Positions 1 to 7,298 of a DNA stretch of 64,000 nt are shown piece after piece. The translations under genes and the position numbers were made by a program. The stretch is from assembly GCF_040719375.1 (NCBI RefSeq), contig NZ_JBFDTP010000002.1, forward strand, positions 992,001-1,056,000, written 5' to 3'. This DNA is from Clostridium sp. AN503 (GTDB lineage: Bacteria; Bacillota; Clostridia; Lachnospirales; Lachnospiraceae). The notes under the pieces are model-generated. The model saw nothing but the letters and a program-made list of their open reading frames with translations, ran no database searches and was not told the origin of the DNA. Each line of letters starts with the position of its first letter. Position 1 is the first letter of the stretch.

Positions 1-1
1 C

Positions 2-697
2 CTGGCACGGTCTCCTATTGTGGACGGCAGTGTATCTTTGAATTCCATGTTCTGTATCCCGGGATATTATCTCATTGAGGAGAGCAGTCCAACTTCAGCC
101 GGCAATCTGGAATGGTTTATCCGGACTCAGATGCCGATGGAACAGGAAACCTGGGGCCGGGCCGGTCTTTATGAGCGGATCAACCGGATGGTTTCTGAGA
201 TCCGGCCAGAGGAAAGTAACCTGATCTTCCTGCCGTTTTTAAACGGTTCCAATGAGGACCCGCAGGCGAGGGGGACATTTGTCGGATTGACGGGATATCA
301 TGACCGCAGGCATATGCTGAGAGCCATTTATGAGGGCGTGGTGTTTTCCCACATGACTCATGTAAGACGGCTTTTACGGAACCGGGAGAGGCCGGAGAGC
401 ATCCGCCTTTCGGGCGGCGCTGCCAATTCGGAAGTCTGGGTACAGATATTTGCAGACGCACTCCAGATCCCGGTTGATGTGGTGGAAGGGAAAGAGCTGG
501 GGGCTCAGGGTGCTGCTATGGCAGCAGGGATCGGCGCAGGGATCTATGCAGACTATCAGGAGGCGGCAGCCAGGACTGTCCGGATCACAAAGACGGTTGT
601 CCCCAGGCCGGAATCGGGAGCGGTCTACGAAAAAAAATACCAGGCTTACCGGCTGGTCAACGACGCTATGGCCGGTATATGGAGCAAATTAAAGTAA
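2..697 (+). CDS. FGGY-family carbohydrate kinase, C-terminal part (5' cut by window edge)
   Basis: This is the C-terminal half of an FGGY sugar kinase, a cytoplasmic enzyme that phosphorylates a pentose, pentulose or related sugar with ATP. The frame is open from base 2, so the true start lies upstream. The second actin-like domain is visible: a LPFLNG segment, the EGVVFSH helix, the signature LSGGAANSEVWVQIFADAL and the GAQGAAMAAGIGAG stretch near the nucleotide site. FGGY kinases usually have about 500 residues, so roughly half is missing. The conserved residues resemble the xylulose/L-xylulose kinase branch, but the substrate cannot be decided. A gluconate-type dehydrogenase gene follows after a 590-bp gap, which fits a sugar-acid catabolic neighbourhood. 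Confidence 0.85.
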   Translation: MARSPIVDGSVSLNSMFCIPGYYLIEESSPTSAGNLEWFIRTQMPMEQETWGRAGLYERINRMVSEIRPEESNLIFLPFLNGSNEDPQARGTFVGLTGYHDRRHMLRAIYEGVVFSHMTHVRRLLRNRERPESIRLSGGAANSEVWVQIFADALQIPVDVVEGKELGAQGAAMAAGIGAGIYADYQEAAARTVRITKTVVPRPESGAVYEKKYQAYRLVNDAMAGIWSKLK

Positions 698-784
698 ATA
701 ATCTGATAATTTCAGATAATATAAAAAATATATACATAAAAAGCAAATTATTTTAAAATAAATTTCAAATAATTAAAAAATAGC

Positions 785-813
785 TTGACAAATAGGATGG
801 TATCAGTTATTAT
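785..813 (+). promoter_or_regulatory. Sigma-A promoter for the candidate ncRNA
   Basis: The -35 box is a perfect TTGACA at 785-790. It is followed by a 17-bp spacer and a TATTAT -10 box at 808-813. No gene begins within 470 bp, so this promoter appears to drive the structured RNA starting near 819. Confidence 0.75.
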
Positions 814-818
814 AGAAC

Positions 819-1095
819 TACAAAGATAAGAACTTTCTTATCCGAGCAAAGCAAAGAAACAGGAGATTGATTCAAGAAACAAAATCCTGCGGAGCTTGAA
901 AGCAACAAAAAGGGTTAGGCAGAAAACCTCAACTTGAATAGGTTTCGAACAGAAGATCAATCAAAAGTAAAAAATTATCGAAAGATAAGAAAACGAAATT
1001 GAGTTGATAAGAAGTGAAAAACCGAAAGAAAATGCCAGGAGAGAGTCTTTATATGATAGTCGCAGGAGGCTATAGATAAAGGCTCTTTCTTTTTG
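819..1095 (+). ncRNA. Candidate structured non-coding RNA (unassigned)
   Basis: This stretch lies between a strong promoter and a strong terminator, is purine-rich and has no convincing reading frame. Local pairings visible by eye are a 7-bp hairpin at 825-842 (GATAAGA/TCTTATC), a closing helix GATTGAT 865-871 with ATCAATC 956-962, an inner hairpin AAACCT 924-929 with AGGTTT 940-945, and TTATC/GATAA at 975-988 closed by a GAAA tetraloop. The predicted transcript is about 275 nt. I could not match it to 6S, SRP, tmRNA, RNase P or T-box signatures from memory. It might be a member of a known Firmicute RNA family that I do not recognise, or a new one. Confidence 0.5.
1043..1094 (+). terminator. 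Rho-independent terminator of the ncRNA
   Basis: GAGTCTTTAT at 1043-1052 pairs fully with ATAAAGGCTC at 1076-1085, allowing G-U. An inner helix ATAGTC/GGCTAT extends the stem, and the T-rich run 1086-1094 follows. Confidence 0.8.
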
Positions 1096-1209
1096 TGTTT
1101 GTTTCTTTTTATGATTCCCCTCGTGAAAACTGGGCTTTCTCTGATATGTACAAAAATAAAAAGCGATCTTTGTTTAAACTGCCACTTGCAAACCGGTCAA
1201 AGATATGAT

Positions 1210-1260
1210 ATTGTATACCTATAAATAAATTGTATACAATTAAATAAGATTGTATACTAA
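1210..1260 (+). promoter_or_regulatory. Triple operator for the GntR regulator
   Basis: Three copies of ATTGTATAC occur with GTATAC centres at 1215.5, 1234.5 and 1254.5, so they are 19 and 20 bp apart, about two helical turns each. The middle copy is a perfect 12-bp palindrome, ATTGTATACAAT, at 1229-1240. They sit 28-78 bp upstream of the dehydrogenase start. The FadR-type GntR gene two genes down is the natural candidate to bind them; that link is inference. Confidence 0.65.
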
Positions 1261-1287
1261 AATTAAACAGAAAAAGGAGAATGGAAC

Positions 1288-2091
1288 ATGGACTACATCA
1301 AGAATTATTCCCTGGAAGGCAAAGTTGCGCTGATCACCGGAGCATCTTACGGTATTGGTTTTGCTATCGCGCAGGCTATGGCAGGTGCAGGCGCTACCAT
1401 CGTTTTCAATGATATCAAGCAGGAGCTGGTTGATAAGGGGATCGCAGCTTACGAGGCAGAGGGCATCAAAGCACACGGCTATGTATGCGACGTTACCGAC
1501 GAGGATGCGGTGAACGCCATGGTAGCGAAGATTGAGGCTGAAGTGGGCGTTGTAGACATCCTGGTCAACAATGCAGGCATCATCAAGAGGATCCCGATGA
1601 TCGAGATGGCAGCCAAAGATTTCCGTCAGGTTATCGATGTGGACTTGAATGCTCCGTTCATCGTATCCAAGGCAGTGATCCCGGCTATGATCAAGAAGGG
1701 CGGCGGAAAGATCATCAACATCTGTTCCATGATGTCCGAGTTTGGCCGCGAGACCGTTTCTGCATACGCAGCAGCGAAGGGCGGATTGAAGATGCTGACC
1801 AGGAACATTGCTTCCGAGTACGGCGAGTACAACATCCAGTGCAACGGCATTGGGCCTGGTTATATTGCAACACCTCAGACCGCGCCTCTGCGTGAGAAAC
1901 AGGCAGACGGCTCCAGGCATCCGTTTGACCAGTTTATCGTATCCAAAACTCCTGCAGGCCGCTGGGGTGAGGCTTCCGATCTGGGCGGACCCGCAGTATT
2001 CCTTGCATCCGAAGCTTCTGATTTTGTGAACGGCCAGATCCTGTATGTAGACGGCGGTATTAAGGCATATATCGGAAAACAGCCGTCTTAA
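1288..2091 (+). CDS. idnO: Gluconate 5-dehydrogenase-like SDR oxidoreductase
   Basis: A 267-residue classical short-chain dehydrogenase/reductase, expected to interconvert D-gluconate and 5-ketogluconate, or a close sugar-acid pair, with NAD(P). Visible motifs are the Rossmann signature TGASYGIG (about 18-25), NNAG (about 92-95), and the catalytic Ser and YxxxK, the latter in SAYAAAKGG near 165. The C-terminal VNGQILYVDGG...AYIGKQP is typical of the gluconate 5-dehydrogenase group. An AAGGAG box precedes the ATG. It is co-directional with the GntR gene 44 bp downstream and lies behind a triple operator, so it is probably induced by its substrate. The exact substrate is inferred from overall resemblance; 2-deoxygluconate 3-dehydrogenase is the main alternative. 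Confidence 0.8.
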   Translation: MDYIKNYSLEGKVALITGASYGIGFAIAQAMAGAGATIVFNDIKQELVDKGIAAYEAEGIKAHGYVCDVTDEDAVNAMVAKIEAEVGVVDILVNNAGIIKRIPMIEMAAKDFRQVIDVDLNAPFIVSKAVIPAMIKKGGGKIINICSMMSEFGRETVSAYAAAKGGLKMLTRNIASEYGEYNIQCNGIGPGYIATPQTAPLREKQADGSRHPFDQFIVSKTPAGRWGEASDLGGPAVFLASEASDFVNGQILYVDGGIKAYIGKQPS

Positions 2092-2135
2092 GACTGATGT
2101 TTTAAAGAAACTGCCGAAAGGCACAGGGGGAAAGC

Positions 2136-2813
2136 ATGAGCGAGAAGTGCTACAAGAACCGTGGAGATTATGTATTTGACACGCTGAAGCGGGATATTCT
2201 GGACCTGGAACTGAAGCCGGGACAGGCGATCAGTGAAAATGAGATCTGCGCCCGCTTTGATGTATCCAGGACGCCGGTCAGGGAGGCTCTCAGGAGGCTC
2301 CAGGAACAGGGATTTGTCAATACGGTCCCGTATTCCGGCACCTATGTGACTCTCTTGAATCTGGATGATATCCGGCAGATGATCTATATGCGGGTTGCAG
2401 TAGAACTGATGGTCATGCGGGATTTTATGGAGACCCAGACGCCACTACTTTTGGAAGAGATCCGCCATCAGATCCGCTGTCAGGAGCTTTTGATCCGGGA
2501 GCCGGATTTTGAACCGGAGCAGTTCTACCGTATGGATGCACAGATGCACACCATCTGGTTTGCCGCCACAGGCAGAGAGAAGCTTTGGGATTTTATCCAG
2601 GCCCAGCAGCTCCATTACACACGGTTCCGAATGCTGGACTTTGTGACAGAGACGGATTTCACGCGCATCATCAAGGAACATGCCCATTTGCTGGAGCTTT
2701 TGGAGCAGAAGGACGAGAAGGGGCTTGAGGCTGCGCTTAAGGAACATCTCTATATCAGCATGACCCGCATGAAATATGCTATTGAGGTTGAATATAAGGA
2801 TTACTTTGAGTAA
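2136..2813 (+). CDS. GntR/FadR-family transcriptional regulator (FCD domain)
   Basis: A 225-residue regulator. The N-terminal winged helix (about 8-75) has the GntR pattern LKPGQAISENEICARFDVSRTPVREALRRL followed in parts by a wing, GTYV. The C-terminal helical FCD domain (about 80-215) carries the His/Asp-type metal-binding positions expected in this group (for example RMDAQMHT and the later KEHL). FadR-type GntR proteins bind short palindromes and release them on binding a sugar acid or other carboxylate. It lies 44 bp after the dehydrogenase gene, so the two probably form an operon. It is the likely ligand of the GTATAC palindromes at 1210-1260. A hairpin follows its stop. Confidence 0.87.
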   Translation: MSEKCYKNRGDYVFDTLKRDILDLELKPGQAISENEICARFDVSRTPVREALRRLQEQGFVNTVPYSGTYVTLLNLDDIRQMIYMRVAVELMVMRDFMETQTPLLLEEIRHQIRCQELLIREPDFEPEQFYRMDAQMHTIWFAATGREKLWDFIQAQQLHYTRFRMLDFVTETDFTRIIKEHAHLLELLEQKDEKGLEAALKEHLYISMTRMKYAIEVEYKDYFE

Positions 2814-2822
2814 GAGCGTGAT

Positions 2823-2851
2823 ACCCGCTGTGGATTCAATCCACGGCGGGT
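2823..2851 (+). terminator. Hairpin after GntR gene
   Basis: ACCCGC-TGTGGATT pairs with ATCCACG-GCGGGT across a tiny loop, giving a GC-rich stem just after the GntR stop. The following T-run is short (GTTTCGG), so termination may be partial. Confidence 0.6.
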
Positions 2852-2925
2852 GTTTCGGTCAAGAAGATGAGCCGTATGGACTGTTATGAATTTACAGGAA
2901 TTTTATCAATATTTTGAAAAAAGGG

Positions 2926-2953
2926 TTGCAAAATCTGCCATAAGTGCTAAAAT
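2926..2953 (+). promoter_or_regulatory. Promoter of the tRNA-Val/tRNA-Ala pair
   Basis: TTGCAA at 2926-2931, a 16-bp spacer and TAAAAT at 2948-2953, ending 7 bp before the mature tRNA-Val sequence. Confidence 0.55.
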
Positions 2954-2960
2954 AAGTTAC

Positions 2961-3033
2961 GGAGGCATAGCTCAGCTGGGAGAGCACATGCATCACACGC
3001 ATGGGGTTGCAGGTTCGAGCCCTGTTGTCTCCA
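2961..3033 (+). tRNA. tRNA-Val (anticodon CAC)
   Basis: A complete 73-nt cloverleaf without encoded CCA. The acceptor GGAGGCA pairs with TGTCTCC (one G-U), the D arm is GCTC/GAGC, the anticodon stem CATGC/GCATG encloses ATCACAC with T33 and anticodon CAC, and the T arm has TTCGAGC. It reads GUG codons. Confidence 0.93.
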
Positions 3034-3042
3034 CTGTTTTTC

Positions 3043-3074
3043 CTGTGTGATACCCAGTGTCGGGTATCACACAG
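3043..3074 (+). repeat. Perfect 13-bp hairpin between two tRNA genes
   Basis: CTGTGTGATACCC at 3043-3055 is exactly complementary to 3062-3074, with a 6-nt loop. There is no T-run on either side, so it is not a standard terminator. It may act as a processing signal between the tRNAs. Confidence 0.7.
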
Positions 3075-3083
3075 CTATGTTAA

Positions 3084-3156
3084 GGGGACGTGGCTCAGCT
3101 GGGAGAGCGTTGCGTTCGCAACGCAAAGGTCGCGGGTTCGAATCCCGTCGTCTCCA
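3084..3156 (+). tRNA. tRNA-Ala (anticodon CGC)
   Basis: A complete 73-nt cloverleaf without encoded CCA. The acceptor GGGGACG pairs with CGTCTCC, the anticodon stem TTGCG/CGCAA encloses TTCGCAA with anticodon CGC, and the T arm is GCGGG-TTCGAAT-CCCGT. It reads GCG codons and is probably co-transcribed with tRNA-Val. Confidence 0.93.
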
Positions 3157-3320
3157 CTATTTCGCCAGTTCCGGGAGGAGTGCAGGGAAGTTCCCTGTAT
3201 CGGAGGTGTCCGGTCTCACACATTGAATATCCCGCGAACACGCTCCGGCTGGTGGAACACAAAGCGAAAGTATCAAAACCGGATAAGTCCAAAAGAGGAT
3301 AAGCTCCGGGCGTATGGTCT

Positions 3321-3354
3321 TGAACCTGTAGAGGTTCAGGGCTTTTTGTTTTTT
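3321..3354 (+). terminator. Terminator of the tRNA transcript
   Basis: TGAACCT at 3321-3327 and AGGTTCA at 3332-3338 form a perfect 7-bp stem with a 4-nt loop. GGGCTTTTTGTTTTTT follows. The stretch 3157-3320 between tRNA-Ala and this stem has no gene I can support. Confidence 0.8.
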
Positions 3355-3385
3355 CTAATAAAAAATGAAAAAATCCAAAAAGAGC

Positions 3386-3460
3386 TTGACAGATTGAACT
3401 GTTACTGATATCATATCAGTATGAACTGAGAGAAAAAAAGTAACAGTTTGGGCCGGCCCA
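3386..3460 (+). promoter_or_regulatory. Promoter with nested palindromes (probable Rrf2 operator)
   Basis: TTGACA at 3386-3391, a 17-bp spacer and TATCAT at 3409-3414. The -10 box lies inside the palindrome CTGATATcATATCAG (3405-3419). A wider inverted repeat, AACTGTTACT (3397-3406) with AGTAACAGTT (3439-3448), encloses it, and a third palindrome TGGGCCGGCCCA (3449-3460) follows. A regulator bound at the central palindrome would cover the -10 box; the Rrf2 gene of the operon is the obvious candidate. Confidence 0.65.
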
Positions 3461-3498
3461 TAAGAGGGCAGGTAAACAGGATGATAAGGAGGTATTTT

Positions 3499-3927
3499 AT
3501 GAACCGGTATATAGCAATCGGGCTTTCGGTGGCTGCAGCGCTCCTGCTGGCTGCCTGTACCCGGTCCCATAAAGGAACGGCAGCCGCAGCTCCAGAAGAG
3601 TCAGGCAGTGCCTATCACAAGATAACGGCTGAAGAAGCAAAGGAGATGATGGATTCAGGAGATGTGACGGTCGTGGATGTACGCAGGGCAGAGGAATATG
3701 AGCAGGCACACATTCCGGGAGCGGTCCTGGTACCCAATGAGTCGATCGGTGAGGAGCAGCCGGAGGAATTGCCGGACAAGGATGCGGCGATTCTGGTGCA
3801 CTGCCGTACCGGGGTCCGCAGCAAGCAGGCATCAGACAAGCTGGTGAAGATGGGATATACTAATATTTATGATTTTGGCGGCATTGTGGACTGGCCGTAT
3901 GAGACAGAAGGTGGTGAAGCAAATTGA
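3499..3927 (+). CDS. Rhodanese-domain lipoprotein
   Basis: A 142-residue exported rhodanese. I start it at ATG 3499 because AAGGAGG lies 6 bp upstream and because this start gives a clean lipoprotein signal, with lipobox LLAAC at Cys20. A rhodanese fold follows (about 38-138), with VVDVRRAEEY and the active-site loop HCRTGVRS, whose Cys would carry a persulfide. Rhodaneses move sulfane sulfur to acceptors such as cyanide, thiols or thioredoxin. It sits first in an operon with an Rrf2 regulator (4-bp overlap) and a thioredoxin, which suggests reactive-sulfur or redox handling at the outer face of the membrane. The physiological acceptor is unknown. Confidence 0.85.
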   Translation: MNRYIAIGLSVAAALLLAACTRSHKGTAAAAPEESGSAYHKITAEEAKEMMDSGDVTVVDVRRAEEYEQAHIPGAVLVPNESIGEEQPEELPDKDAAILVHCRTGVRSKQASDKLVKMGYTNIYDFGGIVDWPYETEGGEAN

Positions 3928-4367
3928 ACAGCGATTTTATCGTAGGACTCCATGCGCTGGTGTACCTGCACCATAAGGGGACGACCCAGCGCAGTGAGGA
4001 ACTGGCGGACAATATCTGCACGAATCCCGGCCGGGTACGGCGGGTCATGGCACAGCTTAAAAAGGCGGGATTGGTGGAGACGAGGGAAGGACGTTTTTCA
4101 GGCGGATATTCCTATGAGATGGGACGCACGATCACGCTGGGGGAGATCAGCAGGGCTCTGGACACCAAATTTGCCGATGCAGGCTGGCGGAGCGGAGACC
4201 CGGATAAGAATTGCCGTGTAGCCTGCGGTATGAGCGGTTATATAGATGGGCTTTATGAAGAGATGAACCACCGCTGCAATGATTACCTGGACACTATTAC
4301 AGTGACAGATGTGGAACAGGAGCTTTTCAAGGACAAAGAGGGAATGCATGCAGCAGGAAATGCTTAA
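3924..4367 (+). CDS. Rrf2-family transcriptional regulator
   Basis: A 147-residue winged-helix regulator of the Rrf2 family (IscR/NsrR/CymR relatives). The DNA-binding part includes the recognition segment NPGRVRRVMAQLKKAGLVETREGRFSGGYSY (in parts, about 34-64). The later part carries Cys97, Cys101 and Cys118, in the region where IscR and NsrR bind an Fe-S cluster, though the spacing is not the classical one. It starts with TTG at 3924, overlapping the rhodanese stop by 4 bp, with AGGTGGTG upstream, so the two are translationally coupled. It probably controls its own operon through the palindromes at 3397-3448 and senses a sulfur or redox signal. Confidence 0.85.
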   Translation: MNSDFIVGLHALVYLHHKGTTQRSEELADNICTNPGRVRRVMAQLKKAGLVETREGRFSGGYSYEMGRTITLGEISRALDTKFADAGWRSGDPDKNCRVACGMSGYIDGLYEEMNHRCNDYLDTITVTDVEQELFKDKEGMHAAGNA

Positions 4368-4400
4368 ACTATTCTGGAAGGATTGAAAGGAGATCATAAC

Positions 4401-4721
4401 ATGATTGATGTAACAGGCAAGAACTTTAAAGAGGAAGTATTAGATTCGGCAGTTCCGGTAGTGATTGATTTTAAGGCGCCCTGGTGCGGCTATTGCCGCC
4501 GTCTGGAGCCGACTGTGGTAAAAATGGGGCAGGAGTTTGAAGGTAAGATCAAGGTGGTTGGGCTTGATATCGATGCAGATCCGGAGCTGGCAGAGCAGTT
4601 TCAGGTGATGACGATCCCAACGCTGATCCTGTTCCGGGATGGCAGGGAAGTCAGCAGCGTAGTAAATCCAGCGAACCGGGATGCCATTGAAGGCTGGCTG
4701 AAGGAGCACGGCGCCCTGTAA
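4401..4721 (+). CDS. Thioredoxin-family protein
   Basis: A 106-residue single-domain thioredoxin. The start chosen is ATG 4401, preceded by AAAGGAGAT; an in-frame TTG at 4383 has no site. The active site is APWCGYC, so the usual Gly-Pro between the cysteines is Gly-Tyr, which is expected to change redox potential or partner choice. The cis-proline segment is MTIPTLILF. It is the third gene of the rhodanese/Rrf2 operon and would reduce disulfides or persulfides in the cytoplasm. The missing Pro suggests a specialised thioredoxin rather than the general housekeeping one. Confidence 0.9.
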   Translation: MIDVTGKNFKEEVLDSAVPVVIDFKAPWCGYCRRLEPTVVKMGQEFEGKIKVVGLDIDADPELAEQFQVMTIPTLILFRDGREVSSVVNPANRDAIEGWLKEHGAL

Positions 4722-4758
4722 GGACTGGAATTATAAATGAAATACATTAGTATAAAAT

Positions 4759-4803
4759 AAAACACGGGAAATCCATAACAGATGTCAGGATTTCCCGTGT
4801 TTT
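4759..4803. terminator. Bidirectional terminator between thioredoxin and tRNA-Pro
   Basis: AAAACACGGGAAATCC pairs with GGATTTCCCGTGTTTT around a 13-nt loop. The A and T flanks give a U-run on both strands, serving the operon on the plus strand and tRNA-Pro on the minus strand. Confidence 0.88.
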
Positions 4804-4819
4804 ATTGACCTTGCAGTAA

Positions 4820-4893
4820 TCGGGGCAACAGGATTTGAACCTGCGACCTCTCGGCCCCCAGCCGAGCGCGCTACCAAGCTACGCCATACCCCG
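4820..4893 (-). tRNA. tRNA-Pro (anticodon GGG)
   Basis: A complete 74-nt cloverleaf on the minus strand. The acceptor CGGGGTA pairs with TGCCCCG, the anticodon stem CTCGG/CCGAG encloses CTGGGGG with anticodon GGG, and the T loop is TTCAAAT. It reads CCC and CCU codons. Confidence 0.93.
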
Positions 4894-4911
4894 ATGTTCG
4901 GCAACCAGCTT

Positions 4912-4917
4912 ATTATA
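4912..4917 (-). promoter_or_regulatory. -10 box of tRNA-Pro promoter
   Basis: On the minus strand this is TATAAT, with a weak -35 (TTTTCA) 17 bp further upstream, about 20 bp before the tRNA. Confidence 0.6.
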
Positions 4918-5006
4918 GCAGATAATTTCCATTTTGAAAAGAGGTTTACAGCAGGTTTTTTATTTGTTATCATTATCTTTAGGATAAATGAGAGGAATTT
5001 TGAGAA

Positions 5007-5786
5007 ATGAAGGGAATTATCAGTTTTGATATGGATATGACGCTTCTGGATCATTCAGCTTCCAGGATACCGGACAGTGCATATCGGGCTATCGACCGGC
5101 TGCGGGAGCAGTATTACATTGCCATCGCTACCGGCCGGGATTTAGACAGCAAGTTCAGCGCCGGGCTGAGGGAACTGGTGGAGCCGGATGCGGTGATCCA
5201 TTTAAACGGTACCAAGGTGACGGTGGGGGATCAGATGATTTATCACCACACCATGAATAAGGATCTGGTAAGACGGATTCTGGAATTTGCCGAGGGAAGG
5301 AATTTTGCCGTGGGGCTAACTGCCGGGACGGAGGACTATTATATGAACCCGGAGGTGGTGAGAGAGCAGGATATCCGGCGCTGGGGGGAGACGGGACGTG
5401 TCTTTAAGGACCCCTGGAAGCTGCTTGACATGGAGGTGCGGACCCTGGTCTATCTCGGCAGGGAGCAGGGGGCAAAGCAGGTGGAGGCGGAGTTTCCGGA
5501 GCTGAAGCTGCCCATGTTTTCCAGCGGCGAGGGCGCGGATATCGTGGAGCGGGAGGCATCCAAGGCAGAAGGGCTTAAGCGTCTCTGCGAGTATTATGGG
5601 ATCCCGCTGGAGCATACGGTGGCTTTCGGCGACAGCATGAATGATTATGAGATCGTGCGCACAGCCGGGATCGGAGTTGCCATGGGCAACAGTATTGAAG
5701 CGTTAAAACAGGTGGCTGATTATGTGACGACGCCTATTGGCGAGGATGGGATCTGGAATGCCTGCGTCCATCTGGGGCTGATCTGA
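5007..5786 (+). CDS. Cof-type HAD hydrolase
   Basis: A 259-residue cytoplasmic HAD-superfamily phosphatase of the Cof (C2-cap) class. Motif I is DMDMTLLD with nucleophile Asp8 and acid/base Asp10. Motif II is ATGRD, the Lys of motif III lies in SKAEGLKRL, and motif IV is FGDSMND. The region between motifs II and III forms the large cap. Members dephosphorylate small sugar phosphates, nucleotides or cofactor precursors; the substrate cannot be read from sequence. GAGAGGA lies upstream of the ATG. The next gene, dihydrolipoyl dehydrogenase, is co-directional 51 bp away. Confidence 0.9.
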   Translation: MKGIISFDMDMTLLDHSASRIPDSAYRAIDRLREQYYIAIATGRDLDSKFSAGLRELVEPDAVIHLNGTKVTVGDQMIYHHTMNKDLVRRILEFAEGRNFAVGLTAGTEDYYMNPEVVREQDIRRWGETGRVFKDPWKLLDMEVRTLVYLGREQGAKQVEAEFPELKLPMFSSGEGADIVEREASKAEGLKRLCEYYGIPLEHTVAFGDSMNDYEIVRTAGIGVAMGNSIEALKQVADYVTTPIGEDGIWNACVHLGLI

Positions 5787-5837
5787 GGCGTTTGATCTAA
5801 AAGATTATGGAACTTTAAGGGGAAGGAAGTAGGGACA

Positions 5838-7253
5838 ATGGCAGTAAACTGTGATTTAGTGATCATCGGCGCGGGACCGGGCGGATATACGGCAGCGCTG
5901 AAGGCAGCCGGGTTTGGCATGAAGGTCGTTGTGATCGACCAGGACAAGTTGGGGGGAGTATGTATTAACCGGGGATGTATCCCGACTAAGGCGCTGCTTC
6001 ACGCATCCAATATTTTTTCTATGATGCAGCAGTGCGATGAGTTCGGGGTGTCTACTGATTTTATTTCTTTTGATTTTGCCAAGATGCAGGATTACAAGAA
6101 GCGTTCCGTCAAGCAGTACCGCGGGGAGATCGAGAAGCTGTTTAAGCAGAATGGGATTGGTTTTGTGAAAGGGACAGCCACCATACGCCGGGAAAAGACG
6201 GTTGAAGTGAAAAATGAGAATGGCCGGGAGTATTTCCATGCCAGGAACATTATCATTGCCACCGGAGCAAAGCCTGTGATGCCAAAGATTCCGGGGATCG
6301 ATCTGCCGGGCGTGATCAACAGCGACCGGCTGCTGGCGGTGCCTAACTGGAATTATGACCGGATCGTGATCCTGGGCGGCGGTGTGATCGGCGTGGAGTT
6401 TGCGACGATCTTCCAGGCGTTGTGTGCAAAAGTCACGATCGTGGAGAAGGGCAGTCACCTGCTGGGGCCGATGGATGTGGAGGTTGCAACGGCTCTGGAG
6501 GAGCAGCTGGCTCAGAAGGGCATTTCCATCCACTGCAATACGACTGTGGAAGAGATCACAAAGGAGGATGGACTGACCTGTCATCTTTTAGATCATAATA
6601 CCGGGGAGACCAGCCAGATCAAGGCCAGCCAGGTGGTGGTCGCAGTTGGCAGGACTCCATATATGCAGGGACTGTTTGGCGAGGATGTGGATCTGAAGAT
6701 TGAAGACGGGCGGCTGGCGGTGGACAGCGATTTTCAGACCAGCGAACCGGGGATCTACGCCATCGGAGACGTGGTGGCGCGCACCCAGCTTGCCCATGTG
6801 GCTATGGCACAGGGAACCTTTGTGGTGGAGAATATTGCGGGGCATTCCCACAGCATCCGCCTGGAGGCAGTGCCAAACGGGATGTATGTGTCGCTCCCGA
6901 TCGTGCCCAACTGTATTTACACAGAGCCGGAGATCGCGACTGTCGGGATCACGGAGCAGAATGCCAACAATCTGGGCATGAAGGTGCGCTGCGGTGTCTA
7001 TACCATGGACGGGAACGGCAAATCCATTATCGCCCGGGAGGAGCATGGCTTTATCAGACTGATCTTCGAGGCGTACTCCAACACGATCGTGGGCGCCCAG
7101 ATGGTATGCCCCCGGGCGACAGATATGATCGGAGAGATGGCGACGGCAATCGCCAATGGCCTGACTGCAGAGCAGCTTTCGCGCGCCATGCGCGCCCATC
7201 CCACATACAGCGAGGGGATTACGGCAGCCATCGAGGATGCGATGAAAAGCTGA
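5838..7253 (+). CDS. lpdA: Dihydrolipoyl dehydrogenase (E3)
   Basis: A 471-residue flavoprotein that reoxidises dihydrolipoamide with NAD+. The FAD site is IIGAGPGGYTAA at the N-terminus. The redox disulfide lies in GGVCINRGCIPTKALLHA (C-x4-C), the NAD site is ILGGGVIGVEFA, the second FAD segment is YAIGDV, and the C-terminal catalytic His/Glu pair is in HPTYSEG. Length and motif order are those of a full E3 enzyme. No E1, E2 or glycine-cleavage genes lie beside it, so its partner complex is elsewhere. A mildly unusual feature is Val-Cys-Ile-Asn-Arg at the disulfide, where TCLNVGC is more common; this is seen in other clostridial E3 paralogues. Confidence 0.92.
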   Translation: MAVNCDLVIIGAGPGGYTAALKAAGFGMKVVVIDQDKLGGVCINRGCIPTKALLHASNIFSMMQQCDEFGVSTDFISFDFAKMQDYKKRSVKQYRGEIEKLFKQNGIGFVKGTATIRREKTVEVKNENGREYFHARNIIIATGAKPVMPKIPGIDLPGVINSDRLLAVPNWNYDRIVILGGGVIGVEFATIFQALCAKVTIVEKGSHLLGPMDVEVATALEEQLAQKGISIHCNTTVEEITKEDGLTCHLLDHNTGETSQIKASQVVVAVGRTPYMQGLFGEDVDLKIEDGRLAVDSDFQTSEPGIYAIGDVVARTQLAHVAMAQGTFVVENIAGHSHSIRLEAVPNGMYVSLPIVPNCIYTEPEIATVGITEQNANNLGMKVRCGVYTMDGNGKSIIAREEHGFIRLIFEAYSNTIVGAQMVCPRATDMIGEMATAIANGLTAEQLSRAMRAHPTYSEGITAAIEDAMKS

Positions 7254-7298
7254 TAGGGAAAGATGGATCATGAAAGACAGATAAGGAGAGAACAGGAT

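Noticed and set aside
3001..3408. Plus-strand reading frames that run through the tRNA genes
   Set aside because: They overlap tRNA-Val and tRNA-Ala. The peptide from tRNA-Ala (MAQLGERC...VAGSNPVVS) is a familiar false protein.
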